DNA of 64,000 nucleotides from Daedaleopsis sinensis (taxonomy: Eukaryota; Basidiomycota; Agaricomycetes; Polyporales; Polyporaceae). The notes under the pieces were generated by a model that saw only the letters and a program-made list of their open reading frames with translations, was not told where the DNA came from and searched no databases. The position numbers and the translations under genes are program-made. How positions within the stretch are numbered: the stretch's first letter is position 1; the number at the start of each line of letters is the position of its first letter. The stretch covers positions 1,798,001 through 1,862,000 of the forward strand of contig CM066303.1 in NCBI GenBank assembly GCA_033807695.1, in the 5' to 3' direction. Positions 41,001 to 50,091 of the stretch are shown here, in pieces.

Positions 41001-41686
41001 CCTGTTCCTGGCGGGATCCCTGGTCGGCCGGTCGCACAGTTCTCTTGATTCATGCCCGAGGTCTCATCCAGCCTCCCGCGGAGTGCAGCCAATTGCGTCC
41101 CGGTTTCTTCAATCTCGTCGGCGAGCTGTTCCGAAAAATTAATCAGATCAAAACTTTGGGCAAACCATCGGTTCACTGCCTCGGGGTCCGTCCAGTCTTC
41201 CGGCAGCTGGGGCAAAGGCGGTGACGAGGGCCGAGACGGCGACCCCGACCCCGACGACGGCTGGCTCGTCGGCGACGCCAGCTTGATTGGTGGTAGTCGA
41301 CTGAGAACCCCTCGCGGTGGGCTCCAAAATGATACGTCAACCGTAGATCTAAGGCTGATACCAACCAGAAGACCACAGAAGAACAAGAAAAGCGGGGAGT
41401 CCAGTCGATTCCCAATCACAGCGGCGAGCCGAGAGAGCGTCGACGGGTCAAGGAGGGACAAGAGGCGGACGACTACGTCGAGGAGACCGCCGAGAGTCGG
41501 CGTCGCGCCAACCGTGTAGGACGACGCTGAGGGAGTCACGGCAGGGCGCCGGGCGAGTCTGTGCGAGTGGAGACGGACGTAGAGCGACGAAGCGTAGGCG
41601 ACAGTAGAACGGACGATCCAGACTAAAGAGAACGCAGCGTAGAGGCCGAAGAGCGCGTCGACGACGACGGTCGGCGTTCCCGACAT
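37997..41686 (-). CDS. gag: E1 copy 1 gag-protease polyprotein, 1229 aa
   Basis: First ATG is at 41686, inside the right LTR; the frame is open upstream to 41737 (GTG). The first about 119 residues are LTR-encoded and include two hydrophobic segments (ALFGLYAAFSLVWIV and SPLFLFFCGLLVGISL). The frame crosses the PBS without a stop. A capsid-like region follows (RFFDQVDRVIANY, SLLEFFPGLED, LDTDLAQRVQ), then a Gln/Pro/Asn-rich stretch and a zinc knuckle-like C-x2-C-x4-C-x4-C (C671, CYYCGIPGCRTRTC), where Cys replaces the usual His. The C-terminus is a retropepsin with ILDSGSQIV (catalytic Asp near 1099) and the VLLGRPF flap-side motif. Pol follows by -1 frameshift. Confidence 0.9.
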   Translation of the reverse strand: MSGTPTVVVDALFGLYAAFSLVWIVRSTVAYASSLYVRLHSHRLARRPAVTPSASSYTVGATPTLGGLLDVVVRLLSLLDPSTLSRLAAVIGNRLDSPLFLFFCGLLVGISLRSTVDVSFWSPPRGVLSRLPPIKLASPTSQPSSGSGSPSRPSSPPLPQLPEDWTDPEAVNRWFAQSFDLINFSEQLADEIEETGTQLAALRGRLDETSGMNQENCATGRPGIPPGTGPSEPSGATSAPRPLTNRRRTPSPENPPTSFPTVTRTRRGYEQSGEQPLAPIADVNRLTSRRNPRPTADVQRPPHSTASTLSSLSSFSTTTPNPIPVPAPTQILFRMAHQTGFAALPMRNQRGAPVWEPSANTTKTWALRFFDQVDRVIANYQIADDTEKKKTLAMYAEVDYVRMIESHPHFSDASKTYADLKKSLLEFFPGLEDSKRWTVDEYNAVVGEYLRRFGVSTLPEYLAFYRRLYPIALYLARDKPTRDLTEREVTSTMMKVLDTDLAQRVQARLSYKVAKDVNDSYKMEDVHEAICHCFGNDNPFHAAYEQPTRTAADAPPTQTLGATPNTAAVWTPQTVRPTPASDNVVIKAEVFQSIISSAVRDAVAAIQPVLQAANQQASNGPPMNNPYQNGNQYQQGPPPNAYPPPSQNAYQQQQNRPWPANDYPRPPREPCYYCGIPGCRTRTCGAVDRDVREGLVQRHPATGRVLLPGGVEVPRHLPGRWLVDQVRAWHEQNPNQKAVVGGPVGQMMFAIADGFGALQRPTAAPATYVNNQQSVLVSEERSMEEHVECLAQHLALANDILEKKRGNQKPRQVFDGVVITSLPPKKTTRTVRLNPEVVEHEPDAQEDPVEEGQSPEGPSDVADADASVKPDRTRARSPTTEDDNPTFPPLPFAAARDATRAGDPPTHEFSYRPATAPPPRPARSAERQVAPTPAYKVAAPIADETAAKRVFSANFVEKESVTLTPADLLRISPDVRKLMQEATALRRTPVPVVDSTTPVGGSPRYGPVRQSPRVEEVPDSEDRLHAPSNIPQNYLPPADAPAGQQPRPKGVYRVNLIGAVGARVSADANADRIVASNSFKLRSIATWVNDADIVECILDSGSQIVSCSVDKAHELGLSWDPTARITMMSANGEEQSTLGLARDVPVAIAGGITVYLQMHIVQNASYDVLLGRPFEVLLSAEIRNEADGRQTLEVTCPNTGKKIAMPTYAKGTAPAGMREMPMGFRWSRM
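41310..41326 (-). other. Primer-binding site of E1 copy 1
   Basis: TGGAGCCCACCGCGAGG on the minus strand starts three bases inside the 5' LTR and begins with TGG. The matching tRNA was not identified. Gag reads through it as WSPPRG. Also at 57319-57335. Confidence 0.7.
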
Positions 41687-42076
41687 CGCCGAAATCCGTA
41701 CTCTGGAGGGGAAAACCAAAACTGAATTCCAAGACACTACTGCGCGAACTAAGTACTACCGCCGTGACGAACGGCCGGTCCCGCGTGATACAACCCGCCG
41801 TCTGACTAACAACCCGCCGCTATCTGAGACCCTGCGTCCCCTGGCCCTAAACCTCGCCCCAGCACCTACCAACCTTCTCGTCGTGACGGTGGCTGTGCTT
41901 CCGTGTCGCGCCGTCCCAGCCTCGTCCCGTACTGCTAGCCGTCGGGGGTGCGCGGTCCACGTCTCCGTCGGTGGCGAGTCGGCGCTGGTCCTACCGCCGT
42001 GGCGTCGGCGGTCAGGCTGTCGGCGATGGCCGCTGAGGCTCGAAAATACAGGGCTGGGCCTGTGGGGCACCCAACA
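41330..42076 (-). repeat. E1 copy 1 right (5') LTR
   Basis: 747 bp, identical to the left LTR apart from A41864 (G29760). Followed by CCGC (42077-42080), the right target duplication. It encodes the gag N-terminus and must hold the genomic RNA promoter upstream of 41686, though no clear TATA box was seen. Confidence 0.95.
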
Positions 42077-42080
42077 CCGC

Positions 42081-43398
42081 GAACGCATCGATACCGTCCG
42101 AGAACAAATCGTCGCGCTCAGTAGTCCCGCCGCCCGCGTTTGATGAGTCGAACGTAGATAGATATGCGTATCTACGTCCCACGTACAATGATATATTAAA
42201 CGAGCAGCACGACGCTGCACGTATAATGCGCGACGCGCCTAACGCGCCGCGCGGCGAGAACGCGCATAGGGGGGAACAAAATAATGTCAGGTTTGTTGCC
42301 CCCTCCGGCGAGACAGACCACTCGCGGCAGCCGGCGGGGTCCATCTCGGATGCACTCCGCCCAGGAGCTGCGAGGTATGGCAATGTCACAATATACACGG
42401 CGGGACAGCCGATGAGCGTGCTCCAATCGACTGCCCCGCGCGCGGACACCACACCTACGGCGAATCCAAGAGCGCATCTCGACGCGCTCTTGGAGCAGCT
42501 TGTCAATAACATCAGACACAAAGTAGGCAAGAAACTGGTCATCCCGGAAGGGATGAAGCATCCAAAGATTGAGGTACCATCTAAATATGATGGTGCTAAC
42601 AACCACCAAGTATTTTATACTTGGTTGGATGGAGTACTGGATTGGATGCGAGCATACAATGTATGCGGTCCGGACGCGGACGGATATCGACTGATATACT
42701 TGCGCCAGCATCTGAAAGGAGATGCTGACGACTGGTATGCTCAGGAGATAGACCATCCCGACAACTCGCGCACGCCATCGTTCGAGGAGGCAGTATGCCT
42801 CCTGCACGCAAGGTTCGTGCACTCGAGCACGGCTGCCCGCGCGACGGAGGAGTTCATAAAGTGCGCATATCGCTCTCAGAATGGAGTGGAGCGATATGCA
42901 GCGGACTTACGCCGCCGCGCGCGCGAGATGATCGAGCATCCAACGGAATATGAAATGAAACGGAAGCTATTCAACGGGCTGCCTGATAACATCCGACGTA
43001 ACCTCAGCATTAATCGAGGGATTACTGCTGAGTATAATCGTTGGGATACAATCGTGGAGAATGCTCGTCAACTCGAGGAGGCATATGCGGGCGCGGACGC
43101 GATTGGTCATCGCAACGCACCCACATATGTCCGCCCGACGACGAGCGCGAACCAGACAAGCCAGCACCGTCGAGACCGCGAAACGGGACGCAATCGGCAC
43201 TCCCGCGAGCGACCGCGATCGCAATCGCGCGACCGCGGCCGTCGCGAGGAACCACGCGAATCGAGCTCGCGCACACTGACTGCAAAGACGCCTTACCGTC
43301 CTCCTACCCCCGGAGCAAAACCGCGTGATAACGCGTGTTTCGCCTGTGGCCAAGTGGGGCATTTCCGCGGTGACCCGTCATGCCCAAAAGCATCGTAG
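42081..43398 (+). pseudogene. E2 gag, C-terminal part, unit 1
   Basis: In-frame continuation of the gag begun at 28348 (NASIPSENKSSRSVV...). Contains a capsid-like region (KYDGANNHQVFYTWLDGVLD, YLRQHLKGDADDWYAQE, RNLSINRGITAEYNRW), an Arg-rich linker and a zinc knuckle C-x2-C-x4-H-x6-C (CFACGQVGHFRGDPSC). Ends at TAG 43396-43398 directly after the knuckle. The downstream protease lies in the same frame. Confidence 0.85.
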
Positions 43399-45234
43399 GG
43401 ACCCGCGAATGCCCGTCCTCGACCCCGTTTCCACTCGCAACGAGTAGAAGACGGCGAGGAATCCGAACTGGGACCCGGCCCCGAGCAATGGGGCGGATCC
43501 CAGTACGAGAGTGATCATGGCTCACAGGGCGAGCCAGAGGAGGAGGAAAACGGAGAGGACGATGCAAGCTCGGAAGTAGTACGGGCGCAATCAATGCGAA
43601 TCATTGATTGCGACTCGGAAACCGAGCCAGAAGAACCATACGTCCGTGTTTGCGCAATGCGTACGGAGCCCGGTGCAAAGGAGCGTGTGTATGCCATGAA
43701 GGCACACACGCCCCCGCAGGCCCCGAGAGAGCATTCGGCAACAGTACGGCGTAGGTCTACCACACCGCTCATGGTACAACCCAACCGAAGCGCGAAAGAG
43801 ACGGCGACATTGTGCGCACTAGTCGACGTGAACGGGATCATGGCGTACACCCTGTTTGATACAGGGAGTACGACTGATTCGATCACGCCGGAGTTTGCAC
43901 ATATATGCCGTGCTCCAAAAATAATACTGGAGTAACAAGTCACTCTACAACTTGGATGCTCCGGTAGCCGATCGAAGATCAGCTATGGCACTAGAATACC
44001 GGTAAAGCTGGGGCCAGTGGACGATATCGTATACTTCGACCAAGTTAACCTTGATCGATACGACTGCGTCATTGGCACACCATTCATGGCAAAGTATGGA
44101 GTAGTGCTCGATGTGCAGAGGCGGAACATTATAGTGAACGGCACTATAATCCCCGCCTTCAGCCATGAGCAGGACTCGGAGTACCGAAGCAACAGAAAGC
44201 GTGAAAGAAGTCCCTGACTCGCACACCCTCGCCGTGGTATTTCCAAAAGAAGTACCACGGTCGAGGAAGTTGAAGATCAGGACCTACGAGCGCAACGTGC
44301 TAAACCCACGTTACGCCATGATCATCCGTCAATATTTATCCCCTCGGACGAGGAGGATAAATATGAGAAAAAGAAGGCATCGGCAGACCGTAAAACTAAG
44401 AAGAAAAACAAAGTAAGTATCGTTGAAGAGGAAGATGAGGACATCAAGCGACAACGAGATGTTCCTCACCTTCCTCCACATCATCCTTCCATATTCATGC
44501 CGACGGATGAGGAAGACAAGGAGCCTTCCTCACCCCGTATGAAAAAGAAACCAAGAAAAACAACGCACCGCTACAAGTCGGCGCAAAAGGGTCGACCAGG
44601 TAAAGAGCAGGAGACGGACTCACCACCGTCTCCCTCTGAACCCCGATCAACCCAAGCTGAGCCTTCAAATACGAGTGCGAATACCACTAAACTGAGGATC
44701 GTGCATATACGATACTCGGACAGTGAGCACGCTACACTATCCCGGATGGAGCCACGTATCAAGACACGGGACTCTCGCAACCCGACGCCTCCGCTGAAGT
44801 ATCACGATACTGTCAGTCGGAAGTCGAGCGAGAACGTTCGCAGGGATCGGTTTGGACGAGAGGATCCGTACGGAATCAATGACGCCATGGAGGATGAGAT
44901 AGTTAATCAACTGTCTCAGCCCCAGCTAAAAGAAGAAGAACTGCCTCATATACGGAAGAAGTGGATAGAGGAGGTATCCGATTTACTCGGAGACATCCCC
45001 CTAGTACTTCCTCCGTGGCGAGAAGTCAATCACCGAATACCGCTTGTTGACGATAACAAGCGGTATAACTACCATCATCCTCGATGCCCGGATGCGCTCA
45101 AGGGCGCCCTCCGGGAAAAGATGGATAAATACATCAATGCGCAATGGTGGGAGATGAAACCCGCCACGCAAGCCGCACCGTTGCTTTGCATTCCCAAAAA
45201 GAATGGAAAGCTACGTACGGTGGTCGATGCGCGA
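43399..45234 (+). pseudogene. pol: E2 pol fragment (protease, linker, start of RT), unit 1
   Basis: Same frame as gag after the TAG. A retropepsin core (TLFDTGSTTDSITPEFA, then VIGTPFMAKYG) is interrupted by TAA at 43933-43935, which is CAA in unit 2, and by TGA at 44215-44217 in both units. A Lys-rich linker leads to the RT N-terminus (LVLPPWREVNHRIPL, PLLCIPKKNGKLRTVVDAR), cut by E1 at 45235. The catalytic part of RT is absent. Confidence 0.8.
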
Positions 45235-45981
45235 TGATACGTCAACCGTAGATCTAAGGCTGATACCAACCAGAAGACCACAGAAGAACAAGAAAAGCGG
45301 GGAGTCCAGTCGATTCCCAATCACAGCGGCGAGCCGAGAGAGCGTCAACGGGTCAAGGAGGGACAAGAGGCGGACGACTACGTCGAGGAGACCGCCGAGA
45401 GTCGGCATCGCGCCAACCGTGTAGGACGACGCTGAGGGAGTCACGGCAGGGCGCCGGGCGAGTCTGTGCGAGTGGAGACGGACGTAGAGCGACGAAGCGT
45501 AGGCGACAGTAGAACGGACGATCCAGACTAAAGAGAACGCAGCGTAGAGGCCGAAGAGCGCGTCGACGACGACGGTCGGCGTTCCCGACATCGCCGAAAT
45601 CCGTACTCTGGAGGGGAAAACCAAAACTGAATTCCAAGACACTACTGCGCGAACTAAGTACTACCGCCGTGACGAACGGCCGGTCCCGCGTGATACAACC
45701 CGCCGTCTGACTAACAACCCGCCGCTATCTGAGACCCTGCGTCCCCTGGCCCTAAACCTCGCCCCAGCGCCTACCAACCTTCTCGTCGTGACGGTGGCTG
45801 TGCTTCCGTGTCGCGCCGTCCCAGCCTCGTCCCGTACTGCTAGCCGTCGGGGGTGCGCGGTCCACGTCTCCGTCGGTGGCGAGTCGGCGCTGGTCCTACC
45901 GCCGTGGCGTCGGCGGTCAGGCTGTCGGCGATGGCCGCTGAGGCTCGAAAATACAGGGCTGGGCCTGTGGGGCACCCAACA
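45235..45981 (-). repeat. E1 copy 2 left (3') LTR
   Basis: 747 bp. Differs from the copy 1 left LTR at 45347 (G to A) and 45407 (G to A). Confidence 0.95.
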
Positions 45982-46143
45982 CCTCCTCCCCACCGAAACC
46001 TGGACTGTCCCCAGTCCCCTGTCTTGTCTCGGAGGGCGGGTGGCGGCCGGTGGGGGCTCCTCCCGACCCGAGGGTCGGACGGAGGCGCCGTCGTATAAAG
46101 TAGGGCGGCCTGATCTTCTAGAGTCCCCGAGCGAAATCTCACT

Positions 46144-46721
46144 ATGCCCCACGCCCTCTCCGCCAAGTTCTCGCCCGAAACCCGTCGCCTCGCCGGCGAA
46201 CTGACCGTCCCCGCCGAGGCACATCTCCTTCGCCTTATCAACGAACTGGAAGACCTCGCGAGCTCCGGGAACGCGGACGAGGACGACTCGGCGGCGTACG
46301 CGGAGCAGTTGGGAGATGCCCTGGTGCGTGGTCCGTAGCGTCTGTTCGTGTCGCCCTAAGGGCGACGGGGGAGTAGATCACCGTCTATACGCTCCAAGGC
46401 GACCCGGAGGACACCGTGCGCTACGTCCAACGTATCAAGGACGCCGCGAACCGCGTCCCGAACGCCGCTGCGATCTACGCCCGAGTCGACACCGCCGTGT
46501 TGCGGACGCGCCGAGGCTTCCGGCTCGCCGAGCTGCGCGCCGAAGTCGGCTTGCTCTCCTTGGAGCTAGCCACTCTCCGCGAAGTTAGCTGCGCCGTCGA
46601 TCGTCTTGGGAACTCCCGCTCTACGCTAGCCCTCCGGCACGACGTTCTCCGTCGGCGTATCACCGACGACCTGGACGTCGCGCAGCGCGCGCTCGCGGCT
46701 CTGGAGCAAAACGACGAGTAG
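46144..46721 (+). CDS. E1 antisense gene A, copy 2
   Basis: Exons 46144-46323 and 46377-46721. The 174-residue product is identical to that of copy 1 as far as can be read, with the same promoter palindrome (46063-46078) and TATA box (46094-46100). Confidence 0.75.
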
Positions 46722-47279
46722 GGTGTCGGACCGAAGGTGGAGTTGTCGGGGTGACGCGCGGTCGGGGCCAGGAGTGGCTGGGAGTGGGTAAGGGGGCTCG
46801 GCGGTCGTAGCCACGACCGTCGGGGGCCCCTGTGTAGCATGTACCTAGCACGGCAGCCTAATCCCCAACTAGGGCTCTTCTCCACGGCTGAACGGCTCCG
46901 GAGTCCCTGGTCTTCGAGCGGCTTCGATGTGCGCGCGGAGCGCCCAGCGAATTCTCTGGCAGATCTGGGAAGCCCCTCCAGCGCGGCGACCTCGTCCTTG
47001 TACGGTAGGTCGAAGCCCATATCGGGCGGGGCTGCGCTGATCGACTCGTCGCCTGTCACCGCGTCCTCTATCAGCCTCGGCGACCTCGTCGAACCCGGGG
47101 TGGGCGCGAACGTTCGCGCGACCCCCTTACGCATAAAAGGGGGCGCGATCGCGCCTCTTCTCCGGCCCCGCTTCTCCTCGCTGCGCTCTCCCTTACTGCT
47201 TCCCTCTTCGCTGCTCTCGCGCTTGCCTCCTCTCTCGTTGTCCCTTCCCTCTGCTTCTTCCGCCGCTCCTACTTCCGGC

Positions 47280-49578
47280 ATGTCCGTCGTCGCTCCGGAC
47301 CCCAACTATGGCGAGCCGCTCAACACGCTGGAGGCCCTCGTCGAGCGCGGAGAGGCGCCGTCCACCGCCCAGCGCGACACGACTTACGCGCTGATCTTCG
47401 AGGAGCTGGTGCGTCGCTACTGCTCCGCTCCGCGCACCTGACTGCTAACCCCCGTCGTAGCCGGGTTACCTCGGGCCCCTGAACTCCCTGGATGATGCCT
47501 TCTCCGGCTACCTCGCGCTGGTGCGCGACGACCTTACGCCCAAAGCGCTGAAGGCGTTCGTCCGTCGGTACTCGCTCGAGAGCCGGGACCGGCGTCTGGC
47601 TCAGCTGAAGTCGCGGCAGGAGGAGATCTCCACCCAAGTCGCCGGCATCAAGGCCAGGCTCGGTGCCCAGCAGGCCGAGCCGGAGGGTACCGTACCTTCG
47701 GACGAGCTCGCCCGGGGCGCGAACATGTTGGCCAGGTCCGAGGAGAAGTTGGCGACCTGTAGGAGGAGGGTGACCCAGGTCGCTGAACAGCGTACGTCGC
47801 GCTTCCTTTTCGCCCTGTTGTTTGCTAACCTGCCCCAGTCGAGGAGTTGCAGAAGCATGGGGACTACCGCGAGCTTCAAAAGGCGAGGTCCCCGTCCTCC
47901 GCCGCTCCTGAGGTTCCACCTCCCGCCGACGCTCCCTCTGGCGACGAATCCAGCGACGCGGCGCCTCCCGTCAAGAAGTCGCCTAAGACGCGTTCCCGCC
48001 CCCGTGCGCCGAAGTCGAAGGCCGTTATCGAGGACTCCGACGTGGAGGCCGCCTCTGAGGCCGAAGACGCCGAGAACGCCGACGACGCCGACGAACCCGA
48101 CGAGGGGGACGCCGACGTCGGTGCCGCGCCGACGCCTACCAAGCTCAAGTCCAAGCACGGTAAGAAGGTCGCTGAGCCGAAGCCCAAGGCCCCGCGCGCC
48201 GTCCGGAATCCTCCCGCCGCTCTCGCCCTTGTGGGTCCCGTAAGGACCTTCCCCTCTGTCTCCCTGCTACTCCCCTTCTTTGCTAATCCGTACGTGTGTG
48301 TCGCAGGCTGTGTGCGAGCGTTGCGGCTCCAGGAAGTCCGACGTCGATTGTGTCCGGACCGCCGGTCTCGTCCGCTGCCAGAAGTGCTCCGAGGAGGACC
48401 AGAGGTGCGATTACCTCGGTCTGAGTCTCCGCGGCGTCGTCAAAGAGTACGGTGGGCCCTCGAACCACAACCCCCGTGTCCTCGCCGTCTTCAACGGCCA
48501 CGGCTTCACCTTCCCCCGTGGGCCTATGAAGGATTCGCGCGGTAAGGTCACCAAGGCCCCGCTCACCGCCGAGCAGCTCGCCGAGGGCGCCAGGCGCGTC
48601 TCCGCCATCTTGGCGAGCGGCCTCGTCGTCCGGGTCGTCGACCTCGACGTCTTGCATACGGAGGCTCGCCGAGTCGGCCTCGACCCCCTGCTCGCGGCGC
48701 CGACTCAGTTCCCGAAGAGCTTGCCCAAGGAGGTGCTGCCGGCCGTCGGGACGCGCACTGATTTGACCCGGGCAGGCCCTTCCGGCGCTGCGACTCCTCG
48801 CGGGACTGGCTCCTCGTCGTCGAAGAAGCGCAAGGTGGAGGAGTCGCCTGGCCGCAAACTGCCGGCTACCGCCCCTCCTATCAAACGATCCAAGTCTTCC
48901 GTGCCGCCCACCGTAGAGCCCGTCGTCGCTCCGCCCTCCACGTCGTCCTCTCGTCGGGGCGCGGACGTTCCTCCAGTTTCTCCCTCGGCGTTGTACCTGA
49001 ACGACGCTACGATGGCCTCTGTCCGCGCCATTCGCCACCAGTGGGCGGAGCAGATCGCGATGCTCGGCGCTACGTACCGGACCATGTTGGATCTGGTGTC
49101 GATGGAGGAGTCCCTTACGAACGCCGTGTTCGGGAGTCCGGTCGGTCAGCGGGGTCGCCTTGTGGCCACGGCGCCTCCCCTGACTATGCTCGACCTGCCC
49201 ACCGAGTTCGTCGACTGCGCGTTCGAGCCGTCTTTCCACACCACCTCGCCTTGTCTGCCGCTCTTCGAGGTTCCCGCCGGCTTCGTCTTCTCCGGTGACG
49301 CTGGTTCCACCACACGCTCGGCGACGGGGAATCCGCCGTCAGGCAGCGCGCCGAAGAAGGACGGCCCCTCTGGCGCGTCGTCGGACGCCGTCGCCGTTGA
49401 GCACGCTCTCGACGTCGATGCTTCATCGTCGTCTCGCGCCCGTGCCTCTAAGCCCGGCTCCTCTGTGAAGCGCGGTGGCTCGGGTGTCGTCCCGTCGAAG
49501 AAAGGGAAGGAACGCGCCGTCGTCGAGTCTGACTCCGATGGGGACCTGTTCGCCGAAGACGTGATGTTGCTGGACTAA
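47280..49578 (+). CDS. E1 antisense gene B, copy 2
   Basis: Exons 47280-47408, 47461-47791, 47839-48239 and 48307-49578; 710 residues. Two missense changes from copy 1: Arg to His in the basic KSKRGKK patch (48157) and Arg to His in AIRRQW (49037). All six cluster cysteines and the KKRKVE signal are kept. Confidence 0.8.
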
Positions 49579-50091
49579 TCTCGTGGACTCGTACTTCTTG
49601 CGCTGTACCGTCGTCTCTTGCCTGTCGCTTCTTGGTTGTTGTTCGTGCCCCCTTCCCTTTCGCTTGCCACTCGCTCCGCTTCTCTCGTTCTTCGCTGCCG
49701 TCTTGTCTGTCGTCCTCGCACGCCGTCCTTCTCGCTCTGTCCTTGTCGCTTCCAACGCTGTGCTTTCCGTCGTTCGTAGTGTAGTCGGTCTGTCTTAATG
49801 TGCTCCCTCCGTTGCTCTCGTCGTGTGCCTGATCTCTCTGGTGCTGGTAAAATAAATATATGGTGTACCACTGTATAGTGTGTGGCCGGGCTGAATAACG
49901 AGGAAGGAAAGGGGAAAAGAATCTTGTTCAGTGGTATCGTCGGCGGCTTGCTTTCTTCGGCGGTCTGCCGCCGCTTGTACTTTTTGTGTGGGCCTCTTGC
50001 TTGGCGTCGTGCGCTTGTTTTCTTCGGGTAATGTCGATGGTGTAGGCACTGTCCTACATCTGGTCCTCCTCCCCACTGAGCTGTCGACTCC

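Larger units (their letters stand above)
29226..42076 (-). mobile_element. E1 LTR retrotransposon, copy 1, complete, 12,851 bp
   Basis: Two 747-bp LTRs (29226-29972, 41330-42076) with TG/CA ends flank it. I found a single difference between them (G29760 against A41864), so insertion was recent. Orientation is minus: PBS inside the right LTR (41310-41326), PPT beside the left LTR (29973-29985). Internal order on the minus strand is gag-protease, then pol (RT-RNase H-integrase) by -1 frameshift. Between pol and the 3' LTR lie two spliced genes on the plus strand. Both major frames are open. It sits in E2 gag, with CCGC target duplications. Confidence 0.95.
42077..45234 (+). mobile_element. E2 middle part, unit 1 (gag to start of RT)
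   Basis: Begins with the target-site duplication, continues E2 gag in frame from 29225, then protease and the first part of reverse transcriptase, and ends abruptly at ...VVDAR in RT where the next E1 starts. Plus strand, AT-richer than E1. Confidence 0.9.

Noticed and set aside
42196..42822. Minus-strand frame of 208 codons opposite E2 gag
   Set aside because: Shadow of gag. Codon pattern follows the plus-strand capsid region.
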